A stretch of 8,225 bases of DNA from Nonomuraea sp. (GCA_013362835.1 JABFVJ010000245.1:1-8225), one strand, 5' to 3'; positions 1 through 7,174 are shown, counted from the first letter of the stretch. Numbers and translations: made by a program. The notes: generated by a model from the letters alone, not told the origin.

Positions 1-552
1 GTGGCCGCTACCCCCCGATCCGGCGCACTGAAGCTCGTCCTGGCGGTCCTGGGCCTTCTGCTGGCCACCGCCTGCGGGCCGGCCGCGTCGAAGGCCCCGC
101 CGGTGAACGCCCAGGACGTGATGTTCACGCAGATGATGGTGCAGCATCACCGGCAGGGCATCGAAATCGCCAAGCTGGGCGCGGGCCGGGCCACCACCGA
201 GCAGCTCAAGATCCTCGTGGCGGCCATCGCGAGCACCCAGCAGGACGAGGTCGAGATGATGCTGCGCTGGCTGCACGGCTGGGACCAGCCGCTCACCGCC
301 GCCTCGGGCTCCCATGACCACCACGGCGGCATGCCGGAGTCCGACCGCAAGCAGATCCAGGCACTGAAGAAGTCGAAGTCCTTCGAGCACGACCTGATGA
401 CGCTGCTGATCACGCATCAGGGCGACGCGATCAAGATGGCGGACGCCGAGGTGGCGGGCGGGTCGGACCCGACGGCCAAGGACTGGGCGGCGCAGGTCCA
501 GTCGTCGCGCAAGGCGCAGATCGACCTGATGAAGGACCTGCTCAAGCGCTGA
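1..552 (+). CDS. DUF305 family secreted lipoprotein (CopM-like)
   Basis: A 183-residue protein if the GTG at the first base is the start; the window edge prevents checking for an upstream start or ribosome binding site. The N-terminus looks like a lipoprotein signal: basic residues R6 and K11, a hydrophobic stretch at about 12-22, then a lipobox-like LATAC with the acceptor Cys at 25, so the mature protein is probably anchored on the outer face of the membrane. The body matches the DUF305 pattern: a first Met/His motif (MFTQMMVQHH, 41-50) and a second related motif (LLITHQGDAIKMA, about 135-147), mostly helical in between. The second motif has His-Gln where many members have His-His. A His-rich loop (SHDHHGG, 104-110) and several Met residues fit the metal, especially copper, binding reported for CopM-type members of this family. 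Its own role is inferred only. It is separated from the regulator by 61 bases and has no obvious link to the sugar genes. Confidence 0.85.
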   Translation: MAATPRSGALKLVLAVLGLLLATACGPAASKAPPVNAQDVMFTQMMVQHHRQGIEIAKLGAGRATTEQLKILVAAIASTQQDEVEMMLRWLHGWDQPLTAASGSHDHHGGMPESDRKQIQALKKSKSFEHDLMTLLITHQGDAIKMADAEVAGGSDPTAKDWAAQVQSSRKAQIDLMKDLLKR

Positions 553-567
553 GCCGGGAAATCCCCT

Positions 568-581
568 GTCCACGCATGGAC
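568..581. repeat. Short inverted repeat upstream of the regulator
   Basis: GTCCA-CGCA-TGGAC is a perfect 5-bp dyad with a four-base centre, 16 bases after the DUF305 stop codon. It has no following T-run, so it is a poor intrinsic terminator, and the stem is short. Its right arm (TGGAC, 577-581) could also be read as a weak -35 element for the regulator promoter. It may be a second protein-binding site or chance. Confidence 0.3.
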
Positions 582-593
582 GCGCGTCGGAAT

Positions 594-610
594 AAGTGAT
601 TAGATCACTT
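594..610. promoter_or_regulatory. Probable GntR/FadR-type operator and promoter region of the operon
   Basis: A perfect inverted repeat, AAGTGAT-TAG-ATCACTT, with 7-bp arms and a 3-bp centre, lies in an AT-rich pocket that contrasts with the GC-rich surroundings. Its core, TGAT-N3-ATCA, has the same geometry as the FadR operator (TGGT-N3-ACCA), which fits autoregulation by the FCD-type regulator encoded immediately downstream. The dyad ends three bases before the ATG at 614. A -10-like TAGATC (601-606) falls inside it, seven bases before that ATG, which is the spacing seen in leaderless actinobacterial transcripts. A bound dimer would therefore block the promoter. The dyad is read directly from the sequence; the operator and promoter roles are inferred. 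Confidence 0.65.
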
Positions 611-613
611 GAT

Positions 614-1309
614 ATGTCCGAGGTTGCGCGGCCGACGCTTTCCGACGCTCTGACCGAGCGCATGCTTGACCTCATCCGTGCCGGGGGGCACCGGCCGGGC
701 GACCGGCTGCCGTCCACCAGGGAGCTCTCCCAGCGTTTCGCCGTCACCACCCCGACGTTGCGCGAGGCGCTGCGCAGGCTGGAGGCCACCGGGGCCATCG
801 AGCTGCGGCACGGCTCGGGCATCTACGTCGGCGCCGACATCGAACGGCTCGTCCTGCCCAACCCCAACATGCGCGAGATGCGCGTCGCCCAGCTCCTCGA
901 ACTGCTCGGCGCGCGGATCGTGATCGAGCCGCCGCTCGCGGCCATGGCCGCCGAGAACGCCGGAGCCGAGGAGCTGGCCGCGCTCAAGCGCGTACTCGAC
1001 GAGGCCGGCCGGCACCTGCGCGGCGAGGACGCCGAGCTGCACGACGCCAACATGTCCTTCCACCGGGCGGCCGCGCGGATGGCGGGCAACAGCGTGCTGC
1101 ACGAGGTCGTCGACTCGCTGCTCACCGTCCACGGGCCCGAGCAGCGGGAGATCCTGCAGATCTTCGACGACCGCCGCCGCGACTACGAGGAGCACCTGGC
1201 CATCCTGGAGGCCATCGAAGCGCGTGACGCCGCCGAGGCGCAGGCGCGTATGCGGGCCCATCTGCTCGACGTGAAGACCGTCATCGAGCAGCGGGCGCAC
1301 CCGAGGTAG
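614..1309 (+). CDS. GntR family transcriptional regulator, FadR subfamily (FCD domain)
   Basis: A 231-residue DNA-binding regulator that probably controls the downstream transport and catabolic genes. The N-terminal winged helix-turn-helix is typical of GntR proteins: PGDRLPSTREL at 29-39, recognition-helix region TTPTLREALRRLEATG at 45-60, and wing HGSGIYV at 66-72. The C-terminal all-helical FCD ligand domain (about 91-217) keeps the usual metal-site pattern: NMSFH (N146, H150), EEH (H194) and AHL (H216). Family knowledge says such domains bind a metal ion and often a small carboxylic acid. I chose ATG 614 over the in-frame GTG at 596: the six extra codons lie inside the palindromic operator, use codons atypical for this genome (ATT, AGA, TCA, CTT), and conserved GntR sequence begins only after 614. 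No Shine-Dalgarno precedes 614, so translation may be leaderless. The effector is unknown; a sugar acid is a reasonable guess from the neighbours. Confidence 0.92.
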   Translation: MSEVARPTLSDALTERMLDLIRAGGHRPGDRLPSTRELSQRFAVTTPTLREALRRLEATGAIELRHGSGIYVGADIERLVLPNPNMREMRVAQLLELLGARIVIEPPLAAMAAENAGAEELAALKRVLDEAGRHLRGEDAELHDANMSFHRAAARMAGNSVLHEVVDSLLTVHGPEQREILQIFDDRRRDYEEHLAILEAIEARDAAEAQARMRAHLLDVKTVIEQRAHPR

Positions 1310-1331
1310 AACGCAATCCCCCCGAAAGAGC

Positions 1332-1338
1332 AAGGAGG
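1332..1338 (+). promoter_or_regulatory. Strong ribosome binding site of the sugar-binding protein
   Basis: AAGGAGG, six bases before the ATG at 1345, is a near-perfect Shine-Dalgarno and fixes that start. It is the strongest site among the operon genes, which suits a binding protein made in excess of its permeases. The 35-base gap after the regulator holds no clear terminator or promoter, so the regulator and transport genes are probably co-transcribed. Confidence 0.8.
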
Positions 1339-1344
1339 CCGGCC

Positions 1345-2595
1345 ATGTTCCGGTCACGTGTGGTCACGCTGGGCGTGGCGGCGCTGGTCCTGACCGCCTG
1401 CGGCGGCAACGGCGCCGAGAGCCCGAAGAAGAAGACCGAGCTGACGCTCTACAACGACAAGGGCGCCTGGACCAAATACTTCGACGAGATGGGGGCCCTG
1501 TCCAAGCAGCAGATCGGCCTGGGCATGAAGCCGACGGGTTACACCGACTCCGCGCAGTACCAGGCCTTCATCAAGGCCTCGTTCCGGACGAACGTGAAGC
1601 CCGACCTGTTCACCTGGCAGACCGGGGGGATGCTGGAGGAGATCGTCAAGCAGAAGCAGGTGGCCGACACGACGGCCGTCTGGCAGGAGGCGATCAAGGC
1701 GGGCGACCTGTCCCAGGACCTCGCGCCGTACTACACGATCGGCGGCAAGCAGTACTGCGTGCCGATGAACGTCGCGTACTGGGGCATGTTCTACAACAAA
1801 AAGATCTTCGACAAGTACGGCCTCAAGCCCCCGCAGACCTGGGACGAGCTGGTGCGGGGCGCCGAGACCCTGAAGAAGAACGGCGTCAAGGCGTTCTACC
1901 ACACCAGCGTGCTGTTCTCCTTCGTCTGGTTCGAGCAGCTCATGGCCGGCACCGACCCCGACCTGTACGACCGCCTGTCCACGGGCAAGGCCAAGTACAC
2001 CGACCCGGGCGTGGTCGCGGTGATGGAGAAGTGGAAGTCGCTCATCGACGCCGGATATTTCGTTAATCCCGGTGACAAGACCGACCCCGGCGACGTGCTG
2101 AAGAACGGCAAGGCCGCGATGGTCTCCTTCGGCACCTGGTTCAGCACCAGCATGACCCAGCGCGACATGAAGTCCGGCGCCGACTACGGGTTCTTCGTCA
2201 TCCCCAACGTCAACCCGTCGCTGCCGAAGACCTCGATGATCTTCGAGAGCGGCCCGCTGTGCTCGCTCGCCAAGGCCGACGACCCCGAGGCCGGCATGAA
2301 GTACCTCAAGTGGTGGACCACCGCCGACGCCCAGAAGAAGTGGGCCACCACCAGGGGCGACGTGAGCGCCAACCCGAAGGTCGAGATCGCCGACGAAGCG
2401 CTCGGCACGGTCACCAAGGACGCGGGCGGTGGCACGTACCGGCTGGTCAACCGCTACTTCGAGGCGACGCCGCCACCCGTGCTGACCGCCGCGCTCGACG
2501 GGTTCGGCAAGTTCGTCACCGAGCCCGGCACGTACAAGGAAGTGCTGGAGAGCATCCAGAAGGCGGCCGACGAGTACTGGGCCACGCATCAGTGA
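1345..2595 (+). CDS. ABC transporter extracellular sugar-binding lipoprotein (family 1)
   Basis: A 416-residue substrate-binding protein that captures a carbohydrate outside the cell for the two permeases that follow. The N-terminus is a classic lipoprotein signal: basic R3 and R5, a hydrophobic run, and the lipobox LTAC with acceptor Cys19, followed by a polar linker. The mature protein has the usual family 1 (MalE-like) pattern: the first lobe begins at TELTLYN (31-37), and the signature segment VPMNVAYWGMFYNKKIFDKY (139-158) runs into PQTWDEL (163-169). A Gly-Lys-Ala-Met segment (GKAAMVSFGTW, 255-265) matches the equivalent hinge-region strand of the family, and a Lys/Trp-rich C-terminal lobe includes KWWTTADAQ (322-330). 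Aromatic residues are frequent, as expected for stacking against sugar rings. C138 and C306 are the only mature cysteines besides the lipidated one and might form a disulfide. The length is normal. The substrate cannot be read from sequence; the neighbours suggest a glycoside linked to a sugar acid. Confidence 0.94.
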   Translation: MFRSRVVTLGVAALVLTACGGNGAESPKKKTELTLYNDKGAWTKYFDEMGALSKQQIGLGMKPTGYTDSAQYQAFIKASFRTNVKPDLFTWQTGGMLEEIVKQKQVADTTAVWQEAIKAGDLSQDLAPYYTIGGKQYCVPMNVAYWGMFYNKKIFDKYGLKPPQTWDELVRGAETLKKNGVKAFYHTSVLFSFVWFEQLMAGTDPDLYDRLSTGKAKYTDPGVVAVMEKWKSLIDAGYFVNPGDKTDPGDVLKNGKAAMVSFGTWFSTSMTQRDMKSGADYGFFVIPNVNPSLPKTSMIFESGPLCSLAKADDPEAGMKYLKWWTTADAQKKWATTRGDVSANPKVEIADEALGTVTKDAGGGTYRLVNRYFEATPPPVLTAALDGFGKFVTEPGTYKEVLESIQKAADEYWATHQ

Positions 2596-3422
2596 TGCTC
2601 GGACGCTTCCGGCACGGATATGTGGCGCCCGCGGCCATTCTGGTCGCGGGGCTGCTCTACGCGCCGTTCCTGTGGACGGCCTACCTGAGCCTCACCCGCT
2701 ACGACGGCCTGGAGTCGCCCGCGTGGGTCGGCGTGCGGAACTTCGCCAAGCTGTTCGACGACCCCGCGCTGCTCACCTCGACCCGCAACACGCTGATCTG
2801 GGTCGTCGGCACGATGGTGCTGCCGGTCGGGCTCGGGCTGCTGGTCGCGGTGCTGTCCTACGACATCAGGGGCGGCGCGTGGTTCCGGGTGCCGTTCATG
2901 CTGCCGTACGCGCTGAGCGGCGCGGGCCTCGCCATGGTGTGGAGCCCGGTGCTCTCCCACGGCGGGATCGCGAACCTGCTGCTCGGCGTGGACACCGCGT
3001 TCCTCCAGGTCGCCCCGCACAACACGCTGGCGATGCTGCTGGTGTGGACCTGGCAGCAGCTCGGCGTGAACACGCTGCTGTTCGTGGTCGGCCTGCAGTC
3101 CATCCCGAAGGAGCCCATCGAGGCCGCCCGGCTCGACGGCGCGTCGGGGTGGGGGCTGTTCCGGCACGTGATCTGGCCGCTGATGCGGCCGCTGACCGCC
3201 GTCGTGGTCGGGCTGGCGCTGGTGGCGAGCCTGAAGACGTTCGACATCGTGTGGGTGCTGACGCAGGGCGGCCCGGGGCGCAACTCCGAGACGCTGGCGG
3301 TGACCATGTATCGGGACACGTTCGTGGCCAGCGACTACGGCTACGGCTCGGCGGTCGCGGTGATGCTGACCGTGGTCACCGGGCTGGCCTCCTACCTCTA
3401 CCTGAGGAGGCAGGTGCGATGA
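2595..3422 (+). CDS. ABC sugar transporter permease, MalF/UgpA-like
   Basis: A 275-residue integral membrane subunit of a carbohydrate importer. About six hydrophobic segments are visible (roughly 11-31, 66-90, 99-119, 145-166, 199-219, 251-271). The cytoplasmic EAA loop that docks onto the ATPase is at 176-195, starting EAARLDGASG. The TQGGPGRNSETLAV segment near the C-terminus (223-236) is characteristic of the MalF/UgpA-type partner. The open frame extends further upstream, but only as a shadow of the binding-protein gene. I chose ATG 2595 because it overlaps the TGA of the binding protein by one base and begins the typical short N-terminus followed by the first membrane helix. GTG 2592 (4-base overlap) is an equally coupled alternative that adds one residue. 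No good Shine-Dalgarno is visible, so translation is probably coupled to the upstream gene. No ATP-binding subunit is encoded in the window. Confidence 0.93.
   Translation: MLGRFRHGYVAPAAILVAGLLYAPFLWTAYLSLTRYDGLESPAWVGVRNFAKLFDDPALLTSTRNTLIWVVGTMVLPVGLGLLVAVLSYDIRGGAWFRVPFMLPYALSGAGLAMVWSPVLSHGGIANLLLGVDTAFLQVAPHNTLAMLLVWTWQQLGVNTLLFVVGLQSIPKEPIEAARLDGASGWGLFRHVIWPLMRPLTAVVVGLALVASLKTFDIVWVLTQGGPGRNSETLAVTMYRDTFVASDYGYGSAVAVMLTVVTGLASYLYLRRQVR
3404..3410 (+). promoter_or_regulatory. Ribosome binding site of the second permease
   Basis: GAGGAGG ends eight bases before ATG 3419 and lies inside the last codons of the first permease. It decides the start, because the open frame runs upstream to 2672 without a stop but only as a shadow of the preceding gene. 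Confidence 0.75.
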
Positions 3423-4228
3423 TCCGGCGTACCGTGCTCGTCGTGCTCGGGCTGATCTGGCTCGGGCCGACGTACCTGCTCGTCGTCAACGCCTCCAGAC
3501 CCGCGGCCTCCTACGATCCCGGCCGGGCCTGGGTGCCTTCGGGCGACTTCGCGCTGCTGGAGAACTTCGGCCGTGCCCTGGAGAGCGCCGACCTGGGCGC
3601 CAGCCTGGCCAGCAGCGCGCTCTACGCGATCGTCTCGCCGCTGCTCGGCGTGGTCATCGGCGCGCTGGCCGGCTACACGATCGTGGTGCTGCGGCTGCGG
3701 CACGGCTTCTGGTGGTTCCTGCTGATCTTCGGCGGCACCGTCTTCCCCTCCCAGATGCTGCTCGTGCCGCTGTTCGTCGGCTACAGCGACGCCGGCCTGT
3801 ACGACACCAGACTCGGCATGATCCTCATCTACACCGGGATCAACGTGCCGCTGGCCGCGTTCGTGCTGCGGAACTTCTACACCGGGGTCGCGTTCTCGAT
3901 CTTCGAGGCGGCCCGCATGGACGGCGCGTCCACCTGGCGCATCTTCTGGCGCATCTACCTGCCGATCTCGCTCAGCGCGCTGACGGCGGTGTTCATCCTG
4001 GAGTTCACCTTCATCTGGAACGACCTCGTCTTCGGCCTGACCCTCACGCAGACCGAGAGCGTACGGCCGGTGATGACCGCGCTGGCCGGCCTGATGACCG
4101 ACGTCTACGCCGGCACCCCGGTCCCCGTCGGCCTCGCGGCGGGCCTGGTGGTCTCGCTGCCGACGGTCGCGCTGTTCCTGGCAACCCAGCGCCTCTTCGC
4201 ACGGGGCCTGTCCCTAGGGAGTGTTTGA
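3419..4228 (+). CDS. ABC sugar transporter permease, MalG/UgpE-like
   Basis: A 269-residue membrane subunit that pairs with the preceding permease. Hydrophobic segments lie at about 5-24, 66-91, 98-120, 133-151, 183-203 and 236-256. The EAA loop is at 163-182, beginning EAARMDGAST. The sequences FPSQMLLVPLFV (109-120) and FTFIWNDLVFGL (197-208) are typical of the MalG-type partner. The start ATG overlaps the previous stop in an ATGA arrangement (4 bases) and has a strong GAGGAGG site, so the two permeases are translationally coupled and probably made in equal amounts. The N-terminus is short for the family (many have about 10-20 extra residues before the first helix), but the start is well supported. 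An ATPase must be supplied from elsewhere, plausibly a shared MsiK-type protein as known in actinomycetes. Confidence 0.93.
   Translation: MIRRTVLVVLGLIWLGPTYLLVVNASRPAASYDPGRAWVPSGDFALLENFGRALESADLGASLASSALYAIVSPLLGVVIGALAGYTIVVLRLRHGFWWFLLIFGGTVFPSQMLLVPLFVGYSDAGLYDTRLGMILIYTGINVPLAAFVLRNFYTGVAFSIFEAARMDGASTWRIFWRIYLPISLSALTAVFILEFTFIWNDLVFGLTLTQTESVRPVMTALAGLMTDVYAGTPVPVGLAAGLVVSLPTVALFLATQRLFARGLSLGSV
4216..4221 (+). promoter_or_regulatory. Ribosome binding site of the GH38-like glycosidase
   Basis: AGGGAG, seven bases before ATG 4229, overlaps the last codons of the second permease. The ATG directly abuts the permease stop (TGAATG), so ribosomes ending the permease can restart on the glycosidase. 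Confidence 0.6.
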
Positions 4229-7174
4229 ATGACGAGCCGGTTGCTGCAGCGGAGCCTGGGTAGCCCCGACTACGACGGGATCAGGCGGGCGCTGCGTGAC
4301 GACACCTCGACACCGGTGATCGGCCTGCGCGGGCTGGAGGTGCGGGTCGCGGTGCTGCCGCTGTTCACGCACGACGGCCGCCAGGCGGTCAGGGTGTCGA
4401 GCACCCGTCCGCTGACCCACGTGCTGGTCGGCGTCGACAGCGCCTCGGGGAGCGATGTGACGCTGCTCGTGCCCGAGGTGGACGCGCCGCGCGTGCTCAC
4501 GCTGGAGTGCCGCGACGACGCCGGAGTGGTCGGCAGCGCGCAGATCACGGTCACGCCGCAGCGCAAATGGAACGTGTTCGTCGTGCACCACTCCCACCTG
4601 GACATCGGCTACACCGACCCGCAGGGCACCGTGCTCCGCCACCACCTCGACTACCTCGACGCGGCGCTGCGGCTGGCCGAGGAGACCGCCTCCTGGCCGG
4701 ACGACGCCAGGTTCCGCTGGACGGTCGAGTCGTCGATGCCCGCGCTGAAGTGGCTCGACGCCCGGCCCGCCGAGCAGGTGGAGTCGTTCGCCGCGCTGGC
4801 GAGGGCCGGGCAGATCGAGGTGACCGCGCTGCCGTTCCAGCTGCACACGGAGGCGTGCTCGACCGACGAGCTGCGCCGCCAGCTCCGCTTCACCGCCCGG
4901 CTCCACGACCGCTACGGCTTCGCCACCCGCTCGGCCATGCACACCGACGTGCCCGGCGCGGTCGTCGGCCTGGTGGACGCGCTGAACGCGGCCGGCGTGC
5001 GCTACCTCGCCGCCGCCCACAACTGGGCCGGGCGGTCGGTGCCGTATCTGCACGGCGGCGACAAGCTGACCAGGCCGTTCCGGTGGCGGGCGCCGAGCGG
5101 GAACGAGCTGCTCGTGTGGTTCACCGACACGCCGCACGGGATGGCGTACATGGAGGGGAACACGGTCGGGCTGACCGACTCCTACGAGCTGGCCGACGAC
5201 CTGCTGCCGCGTTACCTGTCGGCGCTGGCCACGCGGGGTTACCCGTACGGGCCGGGCACGTTCGGGTGGCAGGGGCCGGACGCGCCGCGCGAGCCGTACG
5301 AGCTGGACGTGCTGCACCTGCGGGTCCAGGGCGCGCACGCCGACAACGCCGGGCCGTCGATCGTGCCCGCATCGATCGCCCGCCGGTGGAACGAGACCTG
5401 GGCCTTCCCGCGCCTGCGCTCGGCGGTCAACAGCGACTTCTTCGAGCACGTCGAGGAGCGCTACCACGACCGGCTGGCCGTGCACGAGGGCGACTGGACC
5501 GACTGGTGGGCCGACGGGCTCGGCTCCGGCGCCCGCCCGCTCGGCTACGTACGCCGCGCCCAGTCGGCCCTGCGCGTCGCCGAGACCCTGCACACGATCG
5601 CGGGCGCGGACGCCACCGAGGAGATCGACGCGGCGTACGACAAGGTCGCCCTGTTCAACGAGCACACCTGGGGCGCGGCCAACCCGTGGGAGGACGCCGA
5701 GGAGGCGGGCGACTCCGGCGGCCTGCAGTGGACCCGCAAGTCGTCGGGCGCCTACCAGGCCCAGGACGACGCCTCCGACCTGCTGCACGCGGCCGTCCGC
5801 CGCTTCGCCGCCGCGCTGTCGCAGCCGGGCGCGGAGGAGCACGTGCTGGCCTCCTTCGCGGTGTTCAACCCGGGCACCGGGACGCGTACCGACGTCGTGC
5901 ACGCGTTCCTGCCGCGTGACGTGGTGGCCGTGGACGTGCCGATCGTGCTGGTGGACGCGCGTACCGGGGAGGTGCTGGCGCACCACGAGGAGTTCGTGGA
6001 CCCCGACGACTGGCCGACCCGCCCGATCGGCCGGCACCTGCACGCGGTGGTGCGCGACCTGCCCGGACACGCCCACGTCCGGCTCGACGTCGTGGGCGCC
6101 CCGCCGCTCCAGTCCCCCGAGCCGGTCGAGATGGACCCCGGCGGCGTGATCGAGAACGAGTTCTACCGGGTGGCCTACGACGTCCGCGAGGGCTACATCA
6201 GCTCGATCTTCGACAAGGTCGCGGGCCGCGAGCTGGTCAACCGCGACGCCGCCGCCGGCTTCGGCCAGTACGTCTACGACCGCTACGCCACCGCCCCACA
6301 TTTCAACCATTTGTCGGGACATGTCGGTGCGCATGACCGCACGCTCCTCGGCGACCGCGCCATCGCCCGCAACGCCACGATCGTCAAGGCCCAGCGCACC
6401 GCCGTCGGCGAGAAGCTGGTCGTCGAGCTCCAGGGCAAGGGCGTCGACTGGCTGCGCACCACGATCGAGCTGCACCAGGGCGTCCCGAGGCTCGACCTGA
6501 CCTACCAGCTCGCCAAGCAGGGCACGCCGGCCAAGGAGGCGGTCTTCCTGGCCTTCCCGTTCGCGACGGGCCCGGCCACGGCCTGGGAGCTGACCGGCGG
6601 CGTCGGCGGCCCCGGCGTGCCGCGCGTCCCGGGCTCGGCCGAGTACATGTTGCCGATCAGGCACTGGATCGCCTTCGAGGACCCCGAGCTGACCGTCGCC
6701 TGGGCGACCCTGGAAGCGCCGCTGGTGCAGCTCGGCACCATCCACATGCCGTACGCGCCGTTCCCGCCCACGCTCGACCAGGAGGACGGCACGGTCTACT
6801 CCTGGGCGCTCAACAACATCTGGGACACGAACTTCCCGGCCCAGCAGCAGGGCGAGACCACCTTCCGGTACGCGGTCACGTCCGCCGCCGGGGTCAGGGG
6901 CAGCAGGCTGGGCGCGGCGGCGGCCTCGGGGCTGACCGAGCCGTTCGTCGGCGCGCTGGTCACCAGTGGCCCGGAGGCCGCCACGTACGCCTCCGTCGAC
7001 CACCCCGACGTGCTGATCACCTCGCTCGGCCGGGCGGGCGACGGACGCGAGGTACGGCTGCAGTCGTTCGCCGCCGAGCCGGTGGAGGCGACGGTCACCA
7101 TGCCGGGACACGAGACGGTCAAGGTGCGGCTGCCCGCCTGCGGCGTCGCCGTCGTCGAGGGGAAGCGCACGTGA
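4229..7174 (+). CDS. Glycoside hydrolase family 38-like enzyme (alpha-mannosidase-type), cytoplasmic
   Basis: A 981-residue glycosidase with no signal peptide or membrane segment, so it should act on substrate after import. Layout: a beta-rich N-terminal domain of about 110 residues (roughly 30-112), then the catalytic GH38-type barrel from [15 protein letters not shown] (116-130), a helical middle region, and a large C-terminal beta domain (about 636-880) with a small tail domain. In known GH38 enzymes the His-x-Asp near the barrel start and the nucleophile Asp bind zinc; here these fit H123-L-D125 and, by position, D240 in AMHTDVPGA (236-244). NEHTWG (477-482) may supply the other zinc-ligand His (H479). 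[13 protein letters not shown] (421-433) looks like a conserved family segment. [10 protein letters not shown] resembles the divergent GH38/DUF5054-like branch (THLDIGFTD) more than classical HSHxD alpha-mannosidases, so the sugar released may not be mannose. Start supported by the ribosome binding site and abutment with the permease stop. Confidence 0.87.
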   Translation: MTSRLLQRSLGSPDYDGIRRALRDDTSTPVIGLRGLEVRVAVLPLFTHDGRQAVRVSSTRPLTHVLVGVDSASGSDVTLLVPEVDAPRVLTLECRDDAGVVGSAQITVTPQRKWNVFVVHHSHLDIGYTDPQGTVLRHHLDYLDAALRLAEETASWPDDARFRWTVESSMPALKWLDARPAEQVESFAALARAGQIEVTALPFQLHTEACSTDELRRQLRFTARLHDRYGFATRSAMHTDVPGAVVGLVDALNAAGVRYLAAAHNWAGRSVPYLHGGDKLTRPFRWRAPSGNELLVWFTDTPHGMAYMEGNTVGLTDSYELADDLLPRYLSALATRGYPYGPGTFGWQGPDAPREPYELDVLHLRVQGAHADNAGPSIVPASIARRWNETWAFPRLRSAVNSDFFEHVEERYHDRLAVHEGDWTDWWADGLGSGARPLGYVRRAQSALRVAETLHTIAGADATEEIDAAYDKVALFNEHTWGAANPWEDAEEAGDSGGLQWTRKSSGAYQAQDDASDLLHAAVRRFAAALSQPGAEEHVLASFAVFNPGTGTRTDVVHAFLPRDVVAVDVPIVLVDARTGEVLAHHEEFVDPDDWPTRPIGRHLHAVVRDLPGHAHVRLDVVGAPPLQSPEPVEMDPGGVIENEFYRVAYDVREGYISSIFDKVAGRELVNRDAAAGFGQYVYDRYATAPHFNHLSGHVGAHDRTLLGDRAIARNATIVKAQRTAVGEKLVVELQGKGVDWLRTTIELHQGVPRLDLTYQLAKQGTPAKEAVFLAFPFATGPATAWELTGGVGGPGVPRVPGSAEYMLPIRHWIAFEDPELTVAWATLEAPLVQLGTIHMPYAPFPPTLDQEDGTVYSWALNNIWDTNFPAQQQGETTFRYAVTSAAGVRGSRLGAAAASGLTEPFVGALVTSGPEAATYASVDHPDVLITSLGRAGDGREVRLQSFAAEPVEATVTMPGHETVKVRLPACGVAVVEGKRT
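7158..7165 (+). promoter_or_regulatory. Ribosome binding site of the dehydratase-like gene
   Basis: The purine-rich AGGGGAAG inside the last codons of the glycosidase ends five bases before GTG 7171 (its AGGGG core is eight bases away). Together with the GTGA overlap it supports GTG as the start. Confidence 0.6.

Noticed and set aside
556..565. Possible terminator hairpin GGGA-AA-TCCC after the DUF305 gene
   Set aside because: The stem is only four base pairs with a two-base loop and no T-run, too weak to call a terminator.
1337..1344. Palindrome GGCCGGCC before the binding-protein start
   Set aside because: An 8-bp GC palindrome is common by chance at this composition, and it partly overlaps the ribosome binding site; there is no second copy or spacing that suggests an operator.
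605..1357. Open frame of 250 codons on the - strand opposite the regulator
   Set aside because: No family features, and it would run through the operator and the ribosome binding site of the binding protein; the + strand GntR/FCD protein explains the region.
2259..2594. Upstream extension of the first permease frame
   Set aside because: Arg-rich out-of-frame translation of the binding-protein gene; the permease proper begins at the coupled start at 2595.
2672..3418. Upstream extension of the second permease frame
   Set aside because: Out-of-frame translation of the first permease gene, without membrane segments; the real start is the ATGA overlap at 3419.
4214..7111. Open frame of 965 codons on the - strand opposite the GH38-like gene
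   Set aside because: It is the expected antisense shadow of a GC-rich gene with G/C-ending codons. Its translation is low-complexity (Arg, Val, Gly, Gln, His) with no recognisable domain, while the + strand frame has clear family motifs.
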